64,000 nt of DNA from VAZQ01 sp963785745 (lineage in GTDB: Bacteria > Pseudomonadota > Alphaproteobacteria > Rhizobiales > Xanthobacteraceae). How positions within the stretch are numbered: position 1 is the first letter of the stretch; the number at the start of each line of letters is the position of its first letter. The stretch is from NCBI GenBank assembly GCA_963785745.1, contig CAWAWR010000022.1:124001-188000 (forward strand), written 5' to 3'. Below, piece after piece: positions 16,219 to 24,052 of this stretch. The notes under the pieces were generated by a model. It saw only the letters and a program-made list of their open reading frames with translations, ran no database searches and was not told the DNA's origin. The translations under genes were made by a program, and so were the position numbers.

Positions 16219-17156
16219 CTATTGCGCGGTGATGCCGAGCTTCGGCAGCAGCGCCGGCCATTTCCTGAAATCGGCGTCGAGGATCGCCTGGAGGTCCGCG
16301 GCGCCCTTGGGGTCCGCGACGCCCGACGTTGCAAGCTGCTTCACGACCTCCGGCGAACGCAGCACCGAAAGCACTTGCGCCTCGAAGGTCTTGCGCACGT
16401 CGGGGGCAGGCCCGCGGGCGCCAGCAGCGCGTACCACTGCGGCATCACCAGATCGGGAAAGCCGAGCTCCACGGTGGTCGGCACGTCGGGCAGCCGGTCG
16501 GAGCGTTCGGTGTCGAAGGTCGCGAGCGCCCGCGCGGTGCCGCCCTGCACGTAAGGCAGCACGCCGATCACCGACGTGGTGATGGCGTCGATGTGGCCGC
16601 CGACGATGTCGTTCAGCGCCGGCCCGAGCCCGCGATACGGCACATGCGTGATGTTGATGCCGGCGGCGTGGTTGAGGATCGCGCCAGAGATGTGCGGGCT
16701 GGTGCCGATGCCGGGCGAGCCATAGGTGAGCTTCGTGCCTTTCTTCGAGAGCGCGATCAGCTCGGCCAGCGTGCTCACACCGAGCGACGCGCGCACGATC
16801 ATCGCGCTCTTCACCGACCCAACGAGCGCGATCGGCTCGAACGCCTTGGTGACGTCGTAAGGCGTCGTCTGCAGCCACGGGCTGATGACGATGTTGCCGG
16901 ACGGGCTGAACAGGAAGGTGCGGCCGTCCGGCGGCGCTTTAGCCACCGTGCCCATGCCGACGATGCCGCCGGCGCCGCCGATGTTCTCGACCACGATCGC
17001 GTCGCCGGTGCGGAGCTTGCCGAGCCCGTTGGCGAGGATGCGCGCGAGCGGATCGAGCGCACCGCCCGGCGCATAGGGAATGACGATGCGGATGGTGTCG
17101 GCGGCGGCGGGCGTCGCCGACAGGCAGAGCGCAAGCAGGCAGGCAGCGATCCGCAT
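16219..17156 (-). pseudogene. TctC/Bug-type solute-binding protein with a homopolymer frameshift
   Basis: A signal peptide (IAACLLALCLSATPAAA) is followed by the TctC fold: IRIVIPYAPGGALDPLAR, VVENIGGAGGIVG, LTYGSPGIGTSPHISG and THVPYRGLGPAL. After WYALLAPAGLPP the frame breaks at a run of five G/C (16402-16406). One extra base would restore DVRKTFEAQVLSVLRS...LGITAQ to the stop at 16219. The restored length (~312) is normal. Such periplasmic proteins bind carboxylates for tripartite tricarboxylate transporters. The ATG at 17156 shares its first base with the stop of the acetamidase gene, so the two are translationally coupled. Confidence 0.8.
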
Positions 17157-18250
17157 CAGCGCTTGAACCAGTAGTCCGGGTTGGTCCGGAAGATCCGTTT
17201 CGGGATCGCGCCATACACGACCTGCACGGCGTCGACCACCTCGGCGATCCGGAAATCGATGGCGATGCTGGCCAGCGAATAGGCGTCGGCCGCCGACAAT
17301 CCGCGGGTCTCCATCAGATATCGCACGGTCTCCTGCGTGGCGTTCTTCATCGCCACGTCGAGATCGAGGTCCATGCCCATCGTGTAGTAGAAATCCGCGT
17401 CCTCGGCGCGCGGCCAGAACATCGACTTGGCGCCGCCTTTGTGCACGATGAACTGGAACGTGCCGGTCAGCGAGGCTTCGATCGCGGTGCCGTTGACTTC
17501 GCCGTCGCCCTGCACCGCGTGCGAGTCGCCGGTGAAGAACTGAGCGCCCTCGTGGAACACCGGCAGGAAGAGCGTCGCGCCGACGGTGAGCTTGTTGAAG
17601 TCCATGTTGCCGCCCCAGCGCCACGGTGGCCGCGACGAGATCATCCAGGATTCTTTCGAGGGCGCCACCGCCATGATGCCCATGAACGGCTGCAGCGGAA
17701 TCTCGATGTCTTTCGAGAACAGCGCGACGTTGCGCTTCATGTCGAACCTGATGACCTTGCGCGCCGGCGCCGAGAGCAGATCGGGCAGCACGCCAGTGCG
17801 GGGGCCGGAGCTGTTCACGCCATAGGGCACGCGGTGCTCGAGCGCGATGACGCGCACCTCGAGCATGTCGCCGGGCTGCGCCTCGTCGATATAGATCGGT
17901 CCGGTCAACACATGCGCGCTGCCGCCGCGCGGCCGGTTCACCTTGGCGCGGATGTCGAGCGCGTCCTGGAGGATTTCTTCGCGCGCGACGCCATGCTTGG
18001 CGAAGAACTCGACCGGGTCTTCGGGAAGATTGACGCCGCCATGGGAAACGGTGTCGATCCGCACCGTCTGGCCGGACTTGATCCGCAGCACCGGCGGGAT
18101 GTCGGCGGCGAAGTAGCCCCACACGACCGTGTCGGGCGTCGAGCGCACGGTGTGGTCGGGCGTGGTCTTGAGCGGCACAGTCTGCGCGGCGGCAACGCCG
18201 GCAAACCCAACGACGAGCAGCGCGGGCAGCAACAAACGCAACAACGGCAT
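17156..18250 (-). CDS. Acetamidase/formamidase family protein with signal peptide
   Basis: A 364-residue FmdA/AmdA-like hydrolase. Conserved segments include RIDTVSHGGVN, HVLTGPIYIDEAQPGDMLEVRVI, PWRWGGNMDF, HEGAQFFTGDSHAVQGDGEVNGTAIE (metal/active-site region) and the DFRIAEVVD helix. The family cleaves short aliphatic amides to acid plus ammonia. Unlike the usual cytosolic forms, this one begins with a Sec-type signal (LLRLLLPALLVVGFAGVAAAQ), so it probably acts in the periplasm. GGGAGGG precedes ATG 18250. It is coupled to the TctC-type binding protein downstream, suggesting uptake of the released acid. Confidence 0.82.
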   Translation of the reverse strand: MPLLRLLLPALLVVGFAGVAAAQTVPLKTTPDHTVRSTPDTVVWGYFAADIPPVLRIKSGQTVRIDTVSHGGVNLPEDPVEFFAKHGVAREEILQDALDIRAKVNRPRGGSAHVLTGPIYIDEAQPGDMLEVRVIALEHRVPYGVNSSGPRTGVLPDLLSAPARKVIRFDMKRNVALFSKDIEIPLQPFMGIMAVAPSKESWMISSRPPWRWGGNMDFNKLTVGATLFLPVFHEGAQFFTGDSHAVQGDGEVNGTAIEASLTGTFQFIVHKGGAKSMFWPRAEDADFYYTMGMDLDLDVAMKNATQETVRYLMETRGLSAADAYSLASIAIDFRIAEVVDAVQVVYGAIPKRIFRTNPDYWFKR

Positions 18251-18338
18251 GGCGCACCCTCCCTTGATCAGCGTCTCCGAAGGGAAGCCTAGAGACGTGG
18301 ATGCCCCGCACAAGCCCGGGCATGAACGTGAGGGGCTT

Positions 18339-18364
18339 TGATTGCATTGATTGCAATGCAATCA
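18339..18364. promoter_or_regulatory. 26-bp perfect inverted repeat upstream of coaBC
   Basis: TGATTGCATT (18339-18348) and AATGCAATCA (18355-18364) are exact reverse complements around GATTGC. The site is 38 bp before the coaBC start and 88 bp before the divergent acetamidase gene. Antitoxins with ribbon-helix-helix domains (FitA/VapB type) autorepress through such paired sites. Here the RHH domain is fused to CoaBC itself, so autoregulation is a natural inference. Confidence 0.6.
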
Positions 18365-18402
18365 TTTGCTAGTCTGGCGACGCCAACATGCGGAGATTCC
18401 CC

Positions 18403-19830
18403 ATGGCCAGCCTGACGGTCCGCCAGCTCGACGAGAAGGTGAAGAAGCAGCTGCGGCTGCGCGCGGCGCGGCACGGCCGCTCGATGGAAGACGAAATCCG
18501 CACCATCCTCGGCCAGGCCGCCGGCGCGACCGGACGCGACGCGCCCGAGACGATCAACCCGCCGCCGACGGCCGCGCATTCGCAGCCGGCGCCGCGCGCG
18601 GCCGATGCGCGTGAGGCGCGCGGCCGCGTCGTCCTCATCATCGGCGGCGGCATCGCGGCCTACAAATCGCTCGATCTCATCCGCCGCCTGCGGGACCGCG
18701 GCATCGCCGTGCGCTGCATCCTCACCAAAGCGGCGCAGGAGTTCGTCACGCCGCTTGCGGCCGGCGCGCTCGCGGGCAGACATGTGTTCACCGACCTGTT
18801 CGATCCGAAATCCGAATTCGACGTCGGCCACATCCGGCTCGCCCGCGACACCGATCTCGTCGTCATCGCGCCCGCCACCGCCGACCTGATGGCCAAGATG
18901 GCGGGCGGGCACGCCGACGATCTTGCCAGCGCCGTGCTGCTCGCCACCGACAGACCGATCCTGATCGCACCGGCGATGAATCCGTTGATGTGGTCGAACC
19001 GGGCGACGCAGCGCAATCTCGCGCAACTGGTCGACGACGGCGTCGCAATCGTCGGGCCCAATGCCGGCGAGATGGCGGAGCGCGGCGAAGCCGGCACCGG
19101 CCGCATGGCCGAGCCGATGGAGATCGCCGCAGCGGCAGTGACGCTCCTCAACAACAATGCGGGCGAGCGCCCACTAACCGGCAAGCGCGTCGTTATCACC
19201 TCGGGCCCAACGCATGAGCCGATCGATCCGGTGCGCTACATCGCCAACCGCTCGTCCGGCAAGCAGGGCCACGCGATCGCCGCAGCGGCCGCCGCGGCAG
19301 GCGCCGACGTGGTGCTGATATCGGGACCGGTGAACGTTCCCGATCCCATCGGCGTCAAGGTCATCAAGGTCGAATCGGCGCGGCAAATGCTCGAAGCGGC
19401 GGAGAGGGCGTTACCCGCGGATTGTGCGGTGTTTGCGGCTGCGGTCGCGGACTGGCGCGTCGCCGACGCCAAGCGGGAAAAGATCAAGAAGACGAAAGCT
19501 GGAATGCCACCGCTCTCGCTGGTCGAGAACCCTGACATACTGTCGACCATCGCGCACCGCAAACCCGGCCGGCCGCCGCTGGTCGTCGGCTTTGCCGCCG
19601 AGACCGAAAATCTGATCGCCAACGCGAAAGAAAAGCTCAAGCGCAAAGGCTGCGATTGGATCGTCGCCAATGATGTGTCATCGGAAGGTGGCGTGATGGG
19701 CGGCGACGTCAACACGGTGCATCTTGTCACCGCCGACGGCGTCGAATCGTGGCCGCCGCAATCGAAGGACGATGTCGCTCGCGCGCTGGTGGGCCGCATC
19801 GCTGCGGCGCTTGCAGGAGAATTCCTATGA
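18403..19830 (+). CDS. coaBC: Phosphopantothenoylcysteine decarboxylase/synthetase with N-terminal FitA-like RHH domain
   Basis: A 475-residue protein. Residues 1-40 (SLTVRQLDEKVKKQLRLRAA, RHGRSMEDEIRTIL) match FitA/VapB-type ribbon-helix-helix antitoxins. After a Pro/Ala linker (~45-72) comes CoaC (VVLIIGGGIAAYKSLDLIRRL, the APAMNPLMW motif) and then CoaB (VVITSGPTHEPIDPVRYIAN, AAVADWR, KIKKTKAG). It converts 4'-phosphopantothenate plus cysteine to 4'-phosphopantetheine in CoA synthesis. The position of the E. coli CoaC active-site Cys158 (ACGDIGPGRM) reads ERGEAGTGRM here, with Arg instead of Cys. GGAG precedes ATG 18403. The stop overlaps the dut start (ATGA). Confidence 0.9.
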   Translation: MASLTVRQLDEKVKKQLRLRAARHGRSMEDEIRTILGQAAGATGRDAPETINPPPTAAHSQPAPRAADAREARGRVVLIIGGGIAAYKSLDLIRRLRDRGIAVRCILTKAAQEFVTPLAAGALAGRHVFTDLFDPKSEFDVGHIRLARDTDLVVIAPATADLMAKMAGGHADDLASAVLLATDRPILIAPAMNPLMWSNRATQRNLAQLVDDGVAIVGPNAGEMAERGEAGTGRMAEPMEIAAAAVTLLNNNAGERPLTGKRVVITSGPTHEPIDPVRYIANRSSGKQGHAIAAAAAAAGADVVLISGPVNVPDPIGVKVIKVESARQMLEAAERALPADCAVFAAAVADWRVADAKREKIKKTKAGMPPLSLVENPDILSTIAHRKPGRPPLVVGFAAETENLIANAKEKLKRKGCDWIVANDVSSEGGVMGGDVNTVHLVTADGVESWPPQSKDDVARALVGRIAAALAGEFL

Positions 19831-20300
19831 ATGCAGTCGAGATCCATCTGCAGCGGCTGCCGCATAGTGATGGACTGCCACTGCCGCACTATCAAAGTGC
19901 GCTCGCGGCAGGACTCGATCTTGTCGCTGCAGTGCACGCCGACGCGCCGGTCGTGATCGCGCCGGGTGATCGCGCATTAATTCCAACCGGCATCGCAATC
20001 GCGTTGCCGCCGGGATTCGAAGCGCAGGTGCGACCGCGCTCCGGACTCGCACTGAACCACGGCGTCACTGTGTTGAATGCGCCCGGCACGATCGATGCGG
20101 ATTATCGCGGCGAAGTACAGATCATACTTGTGAATCTTGGACGTGAGTCATTCACAGTCGAACGCGGCGCGCGCATTGCGCAGCTTGTTGTCGCTGCTAC
20201 TATGCAAGTCGTGATTTGCGTCGTTGCAAGACTTGAAGAAACCCCACGCGGTGAACGGGGTTTCGGGTCTACCGGTTCTGCTTCGGGGGAAAGAAAGTAG
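19827..20300 (+). CDS. dut: Deoxyuridine 5'-triphosphate nucleotidohydrolase (dUTPase)
   Basis: A 157-residue trimeric dUTPase that hydrolyses dUTP to dUMP and PPi. All five motifs are visible: AGLDLVAA (1), RPRSGLALNHG (2), GTIDADYRGEV with the catalytic Asp (3), RIAQLVV (4) and the Gly-rich RGERGFGSTG (5). It overlaps coaBC by four bases (ATGA), so translation is coupled; coaBC-dut linkage is common in Proteobacteria. Confidence 0.95.
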   Translation: MNAVEIHLQRLPHSDGLPLPHYQSALAAGLDLVAAVHADAPVVIAPGDRALIPTGIAIALPPGFEAQVRPRSGLALNHGVTVLNAPGTIDADYRGEVQIILVNLGRESFTVERGARIAQLVVAATMQVVICVVARLEETPRGERGFGSTGSASGERK

Positions 20301-20322
20301 GAACCTCTCGACCCTATCGACA

Positions 20323-20334
20323 GTAATATATTAC
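20323..20334. promoter_or_regulatory. 12-bp perfect palindrome before the Rrf2 gene
   Basis: GTAATATATTAC is unusually AT-rich for this window and lies 51 bp before the Rrf2 start. It could be an operator or a -10 region of that gene. Confidence 0.35.
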
Positions 20335-20385
20335 CGTCCACACCGTCCGGCCGCTCAGCCTGACCTCAAAAAAAGCAGTTTCGCT

Positions 20386-20808
20386 ATGCTGCTATTGCCT
20401 CGCAAAGGCGTCCTCGCCATTGCCGCCGTCCTCGACATCGCCATGAACTCTCGTGGCAGGCCGGTCGCCGCTAAGTCACTCGCGTGTCGGCATCGACTGC
20501 CGCCGCGTCATCTCGAACCTGTTTTGCAAGCGCTGGTGCGCGACGGAATTCTGCGCGGCGTGCGCGGACCGCGCGGCGGCTACGAGCTTGCGCGCAAGGA
20601 AAGCGACATCCGCGCGGATGAAATACTGCGCGCGGCCGGCACCGTTGAGGACAACGACGAACCGCCACTCTCCGGTTCGTCGCTGCTCTCGGACATCGTG
20701 GTGCCGGCGCTCGCGCGCGCCGAGGAAGCGTTCTCGACCGCGCTCGCGCGCATCACCGTCGCCGATCTGGCAAAGTCGGCGCACGCGTCGCAGAAGTCTG
20801 ACGATTGA
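20386..20808 (+). CDS. Rrf2 family transcriptional regulator
   Basis: A 140-residue winged-helix regulator: MLLLPRKGVLAIAAVLDIAM begins the first helix, LACRHRLPPRHLEPVLQALV is the recognition helix-turn-helix, and GILRGVRGPRGGYELAR is the wing, all typical of IscR/RirA/NsrR relatives. Only one Cys is present (in the HTH), so it lacks the three-Cys cluster site of IscR and probably senses something other than through an Fe-S cluster. It follows dut by 85 bp. Its targets are unknown. Confidence 0.82.
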   Translation: MLLLPRKGVLAIAAVLDIAMNSRGRPVAAKSLACRHRLPPRHLEPVLQALVRDGILRGVRGPRGGYELARKESDIRADEILRAAGTVEDNDEPPLSGSSLLSDIVVPALARAEEAFSTALARITVADLAKSAHASQKSDD

Positions 20809-20832
20809 TGATCGGGCACGATCGCTGATGGC

Positions 20833-21861
20833 TCAGCCGAACGGCCGGCGATCTTTCATGCCGTCCCACCAGGGACAGACACCGGACATCTGGTTGAAAT
20901 TGCCTTCCATCACCTGCACCGGGCGGCGCAGGCCGTTCGCGGCGTTGTCGAGCCGGAGCTTGCGCGCGGCTTCCTGCTGCTCGGCCGGCAGCCAGGCGCG
21001 GTCGTGGCCCCACATGCTCGGGCCTTCCTTGCGCTCATAGGCCTGCCAGGTGTCGGGATCGATTGAGCGCGCGCCCCAGCCGTACTCGACCATGAAGCCG
21101 GACGGCGTGAAGGTGTAGAACGACGTGATGAAGTCCGACGTGTGGCGTCCCATCGTGGTCGCGACGCGGCCGTCGCGCTGCGCGATGTCGTAGCCCTGCC
21201 CCATATCGTCGAGCGAGAACACTTCCATCATGATGTGATGCACGGCGTTCTTGCCGGTGCGGATCATCGCGAGTGAGTGGTGGCGCGGATTGACGTGCAA
21301 GAAGAACGCCTCGAACGGATGCGAATAGTAGTCGGTGAGCCGGAAGCCGAGCAGATCGCGGTAGAACGGCAGCAGCGTCTGGATCGTCTCGGAGGTCTCG
21401 ACGTTGAGCACGATGTGGCCGAGGCCGAGCGGCCCGGTGCGGAAGCCCGACATCGCGCGGCCCGGCATGAACGGATCGGACGCGGTCTCGGCGCCGTGGA
21501 ACGCCTCGAGCCGGTTGCCGAGCGGATCGCTGAACACGATCAGGTCGCGCACGAAGCGTTCGTCGGCGAGCGCGCGCGAACCATGCGCGACCTTCACGCC
21601 ATTGGCTTCAAGCCGCGCCGCGAGTGCCTCGAGCGCGGCCGCGTCGGCGGTCTCCCAGCCGAACACCGAGATTCCCTCGCCGATGCCATCACCGTCTTGG
21701 GCATCGACGATGATGCGCTGCTTGCGGTCGTCCATGCGGAAGGCCAGCGACGTGCGGGACTTGTCGACGCGTTGCAGGCCGAGCAGGCCGGGGCCGAACG
21801 ATCCCCAGTCGCTCAGGTCCTTGGTGCGGGCGACGACATAGCCCAGTGCGGAGACGGACAT
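20833..21861 (-). CDS. Type I extradiol dioxygenase (BphC-like, two-domain VOC)
   Basis: A 342-residue ring-cleavage enzyme with two VOC modules. Metal ligands fit the family: His in GLGHIVLNVE, His in AVHHIMMEV and Glu in GFMVEYGWG. The family motif around the last ligand (SFYTFTPSGFMVEYGWGARS) is clear. It would cleave a catechol meta to the hydroxyls using Fe(II) and O2. The upstream gene on the same strand (73 bp gap) is a TctC-type binding protein, so uptake and cleavage of an aromatic acid may be linked. The substrate cannot be set from sequence. Confidence 0.85.
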   Translation of the reverse strand: MSVSALGYVVARTKDLSDWGSFGPGLLGLQRVDKSRTSLAFRMDDRKQRIIVDAQDGDGIGEGISVFGWETADAAALEALAARLEANGVKVAHGSRALADERFVRDLIVFSDPLGNRLEAFHGAETASDPFMPGRAMSGFRTGPLGLGHIVLNVETSETIQTLLPFYRDLLGFRLTDYYSHPFEAFFLHVNPRHHSLAMIRTGKNAVHHIMMEVFSLDDMGQGYDIAQRDGRVATTMGRHTSDFITSFYTFTPSGFMVEYGWGARSIDPDTWQAYERKEGPSMWGHDRAWLPAEQQEAARKLRLDNAANGLRRPVQVMEGNFNQMSGVCPWWDGMKDRRPFG

Positions 21862-21933
21862 GCGAACCTCGATGACGGCGTGCGTCTGTTCGGGCTGGAT
21901 ATAGTACGCCGCCGGAAGCGCGTCAACTCCGCG

Positions 21934-22917
21934 TCAATCCGCCTTGATATTGGCGGCGGTGATGGTTTCCGTCCATTTCTTCGATTCCGCCGCCATGAAG
22001 GCGGCGAAGTCCTGCGGCGTGCCGGGCCGCGCCCGCGCGACAAGCTTCGTCAGCGTTTCCTGCATCGCCGGCGATTTCATCACCTCGTTGATCGCGCCGT
22101 TGAGGCGCTCGATGACCGGCGCCGGCGTTCCCGCCGGCACCAGCACGCCGACCCAGTAGCTCGCCTGCAGCTTGCCGAAGCCGGCCTCGACCGTGGTCGG
22201 CGTGTCGGGAAGCTGCGGCAGGCGGCTTTCGTCGGCGACCGCGAGCACTCGGAGCTTGCCGCTTTGGACATGCGGCAGCAGGAACGACGCGGAGTCGAAA
22301 TACATCTGCACCTGGCCGGCGATCAGATCGGTGAGCACCGGCGCCGAGCCCTTGTAGGGCACATGCACGATATCGGCGCCGGTCATCAGCTTGAGCATCT
22401 CGCCGAGGAGATGCGGCTGCGTACTGAAGCCGGGCGACGCGTAGCTGACCTTGCCGGGATTGGCCTTGGCGTGCGCCACGAGCTCCTGCATCGATTTCGC
22501 CGGCACGTTCGGATTGACCACGAGGATCTGCGGCGAGGAGAACACCGCCGCCACCGGCGCGAACGCCTTCGCCGGATCGTAGCCGACGTTGCGGAAGATC
22601 GCGGGCGCCGTCACCAGCGGCCCGGGCGGCGTGAACAGGATGGTGTAGCCGTCGGGCTCGGCCGACGCGGCCGATTTCACGCCGACGGTGCCGCCGGCGC
22701 CGCCGGGACGGTTCTCGACCACGACGGTCTGCCCGAACAGCGACGACAAGCGATCGGCGATCAAGCGCGCGGCGCCGTCGGTCGGACCGCCCGGCGGGAA
22801 CGGCGCCACGATACGGATCAGCTTGTTCGGATAGGGCTGTGCGAATGCGGGCGCAGCGGCAAACACGATCGAAGCGATGACGGCAAAAATCGTCGAGCAA
22901 GCAGGCCTGATGAACAT
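21934..22917 (-). CDS. TctC/Bug-type periplasmic solute-binding protein
   Basis: A 327-residue exported binding protein. The signal peptide (IFAVIASIVFAAAPAFA) is followed by YPNKLIRIVAPFPPGGPTDG (ligand loop 1), VVENRPGGAGGTVG, VSYASPGFSTQPHLLG (loop 2) and VHVPYKGSAPVLTDLIAGQV. It captures mono- or dicarboxylates in the periplasm. No TctA/TctB genes lie nearby. It is upstream of the extradiol dioxygenase and divergent from the SsuA-like gene (124 bp). Confidence 0.9.
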   Translation of the reverse strand: MFIRPACSTIFAVIASIVFAAAPAFAQPYPNKLIRIVAPFPPGGPTDGAARLIADRLSSLFGQTVVVENRPGGAGGTVGVKSAASAEPDGYTILFTPPGPLVTAPAIFRNVGYDPAKAFAPVAAVFSSPQILVVNPNVPAKSMQELVAHAKANPGKVSYASPGFSTQPHLLGEMLKLMTGADIVHVPYKGSAPVLTDLIAGQVQMYFDSASFLLPHVQSGKLRVLAVADESRLPQLPDTPTTVEAGFGKLQASYWVGVLVPAGTPAPVIERLNGAINEVMKSPAMQETLTKLVARARPGTPQDFAAFMAAESKKWTETITAANIKAD

Positions 22918-23041
22918 TGTACCCTCCGGCTGCAGCGCACGGCGGATATTAGCAACGGCCCGCGGGCGCGCCTATGCCGCTTGTTTCAAAAGCGCCCCGG
23001 TGGTTTGCTTGGTGCAACCAATAACGACAACGGAGGAAATC

Positions 23042-24052
23042 ATGCGCAATCGGCTCTTGCCGTCGGTCATCGCTGCACTGGTCCTGTCGCTGCCGGCCGG
23101 CACGCCCGCCCAAGCGCAATCCCAGGCGCAAAAGAGCCCCCGCGAGACCATCCACATCGGCATCATCGACCGCACGTTCTTCTACCAGCCGGTGCTGGTC
23201 GCGATCCAGAACGGCTTCTTTGCCGATGAAGGCCTCAACGCCAATATGCGGTTCATCCGCAGCGGCGAGGGCCAGGCGGAGGGCTTGCTGAAAGGCAACC
23301 TGCACTTTGCGCTCTCCTCGACCGAGGGCATTTTCCAGAATGTCGAGCGCGGCGGGCCGTTGCGCATGCTGGCGGCGAATTCCGGCCGGCTCAGCCACTT
23401 CATCGTCACGCAGAAGAAATTCAAGAAGGTCGAGGACCTCAAGGGCGCCAATGTCGGCATCCTCACGATGACCGAAGGCAGCTTCTTCAACTGGCAGGAG
23501 ATCGCACTCAAGCACGGGCTGAAATATCCCGACGACTACAAGGTCACGCAGACCGCCGGCGCCGGGGCGCGCCACGGCCTCCTGCTCGAGGGCAAGATCG
23601 ACGTGGGCCTGCAATCGATCCCCTGGGCCTTTGTCGGCGAGGACGCCGGCCTCAACAATCTCGGCGCCGCCAACGACTATGTCGGCGAATGGCAATTCAC
23701 GACCTACAACGTCAACGGCGAGTGGGCGAAGGCCAACGCGGCCAAGGCCGAAGGCTTCCTGCGGGCGTTGTTGCGCGCGACCGACTGGATCTATCGCAAC
23801 AAGCCCCTGTCGGCGGAGATCGCGGCGCGTGAGATGAACATCCGGATGTCCTACGCCGAGCGCGCCTGGGACTACTACACCAGCACCGGCACGCTCACGC
23901 GCGACCTCGCGTTCAGCCCGACCGGCTTGCGCAAGATATTCGATACGCAGATCCGGGCCGGGCTGTTGCCGGCGTCGTCCACGTTCGACATGTCGCGATA
24001 CGTGGCGGGCGGCTATCTCGAACGCGCCCGCGCGGCGGTGGCGAAGGACTAG
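23042..24052 (+). CDS. ABC transporter substrate-binding protein (SsuA/THI5/NMT1-like)
   Basis: A 336-residue exported protein. GGAGG precedes ATG 23042, followed by a signal peptide (RLLPSVIAALVLSLPAGTPAQAQ). The core reads IHIGIIDRTFFYQPVLVAIQ, GFFADEGLNANMRFI, LKGNLHFALSSTEGIF and LKGANVGILTMTEGSFFNW, the two-lobe NMT1/THI5-like pattern used for sulfonates, thiamine precursors or aromatics. No permease or ATPase gene follows, so it is an orphan here. Its stop overlaps the convergent caspase-like gene by 4 bp. Confidence 0.85.
   Translation: MRNRLLPSVIAALVLSLPAGTPAQAQSQAQKSPRETIHIGIIDRTFFYQPVLVAIQNGFFADEGLNANMRFIRSGEGQAEGLLKGNLHFALSSTEGIFQNVERGGPLRMLAANSGRLSHFIVTQKKFKKVEDLKGANVGILTMTEGSFFNWQEIALKHGLKYPDDYKVTQTAGAGARHGLLLEGKIDVGLQSIPWAFVGEDAGLNNLGAANDYVGEWQFTTYNVNGEWAKANAAKAEGFLRALLRATDWIYRNKPLSAEIAAREMNIRMSYAERAWDYYTSTGTLTRDLAFSPTGLRKIFDTQIRAGLLPASSTFDMSRYVAGGYLERARAAVAKD

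Noticed and set aside
21277..23229. 650-codon plus-strand frame over the dioxygenase and TctC genes
   Set aside because: No recognisable domain and runs through two minus-strand genes with clear motifs.
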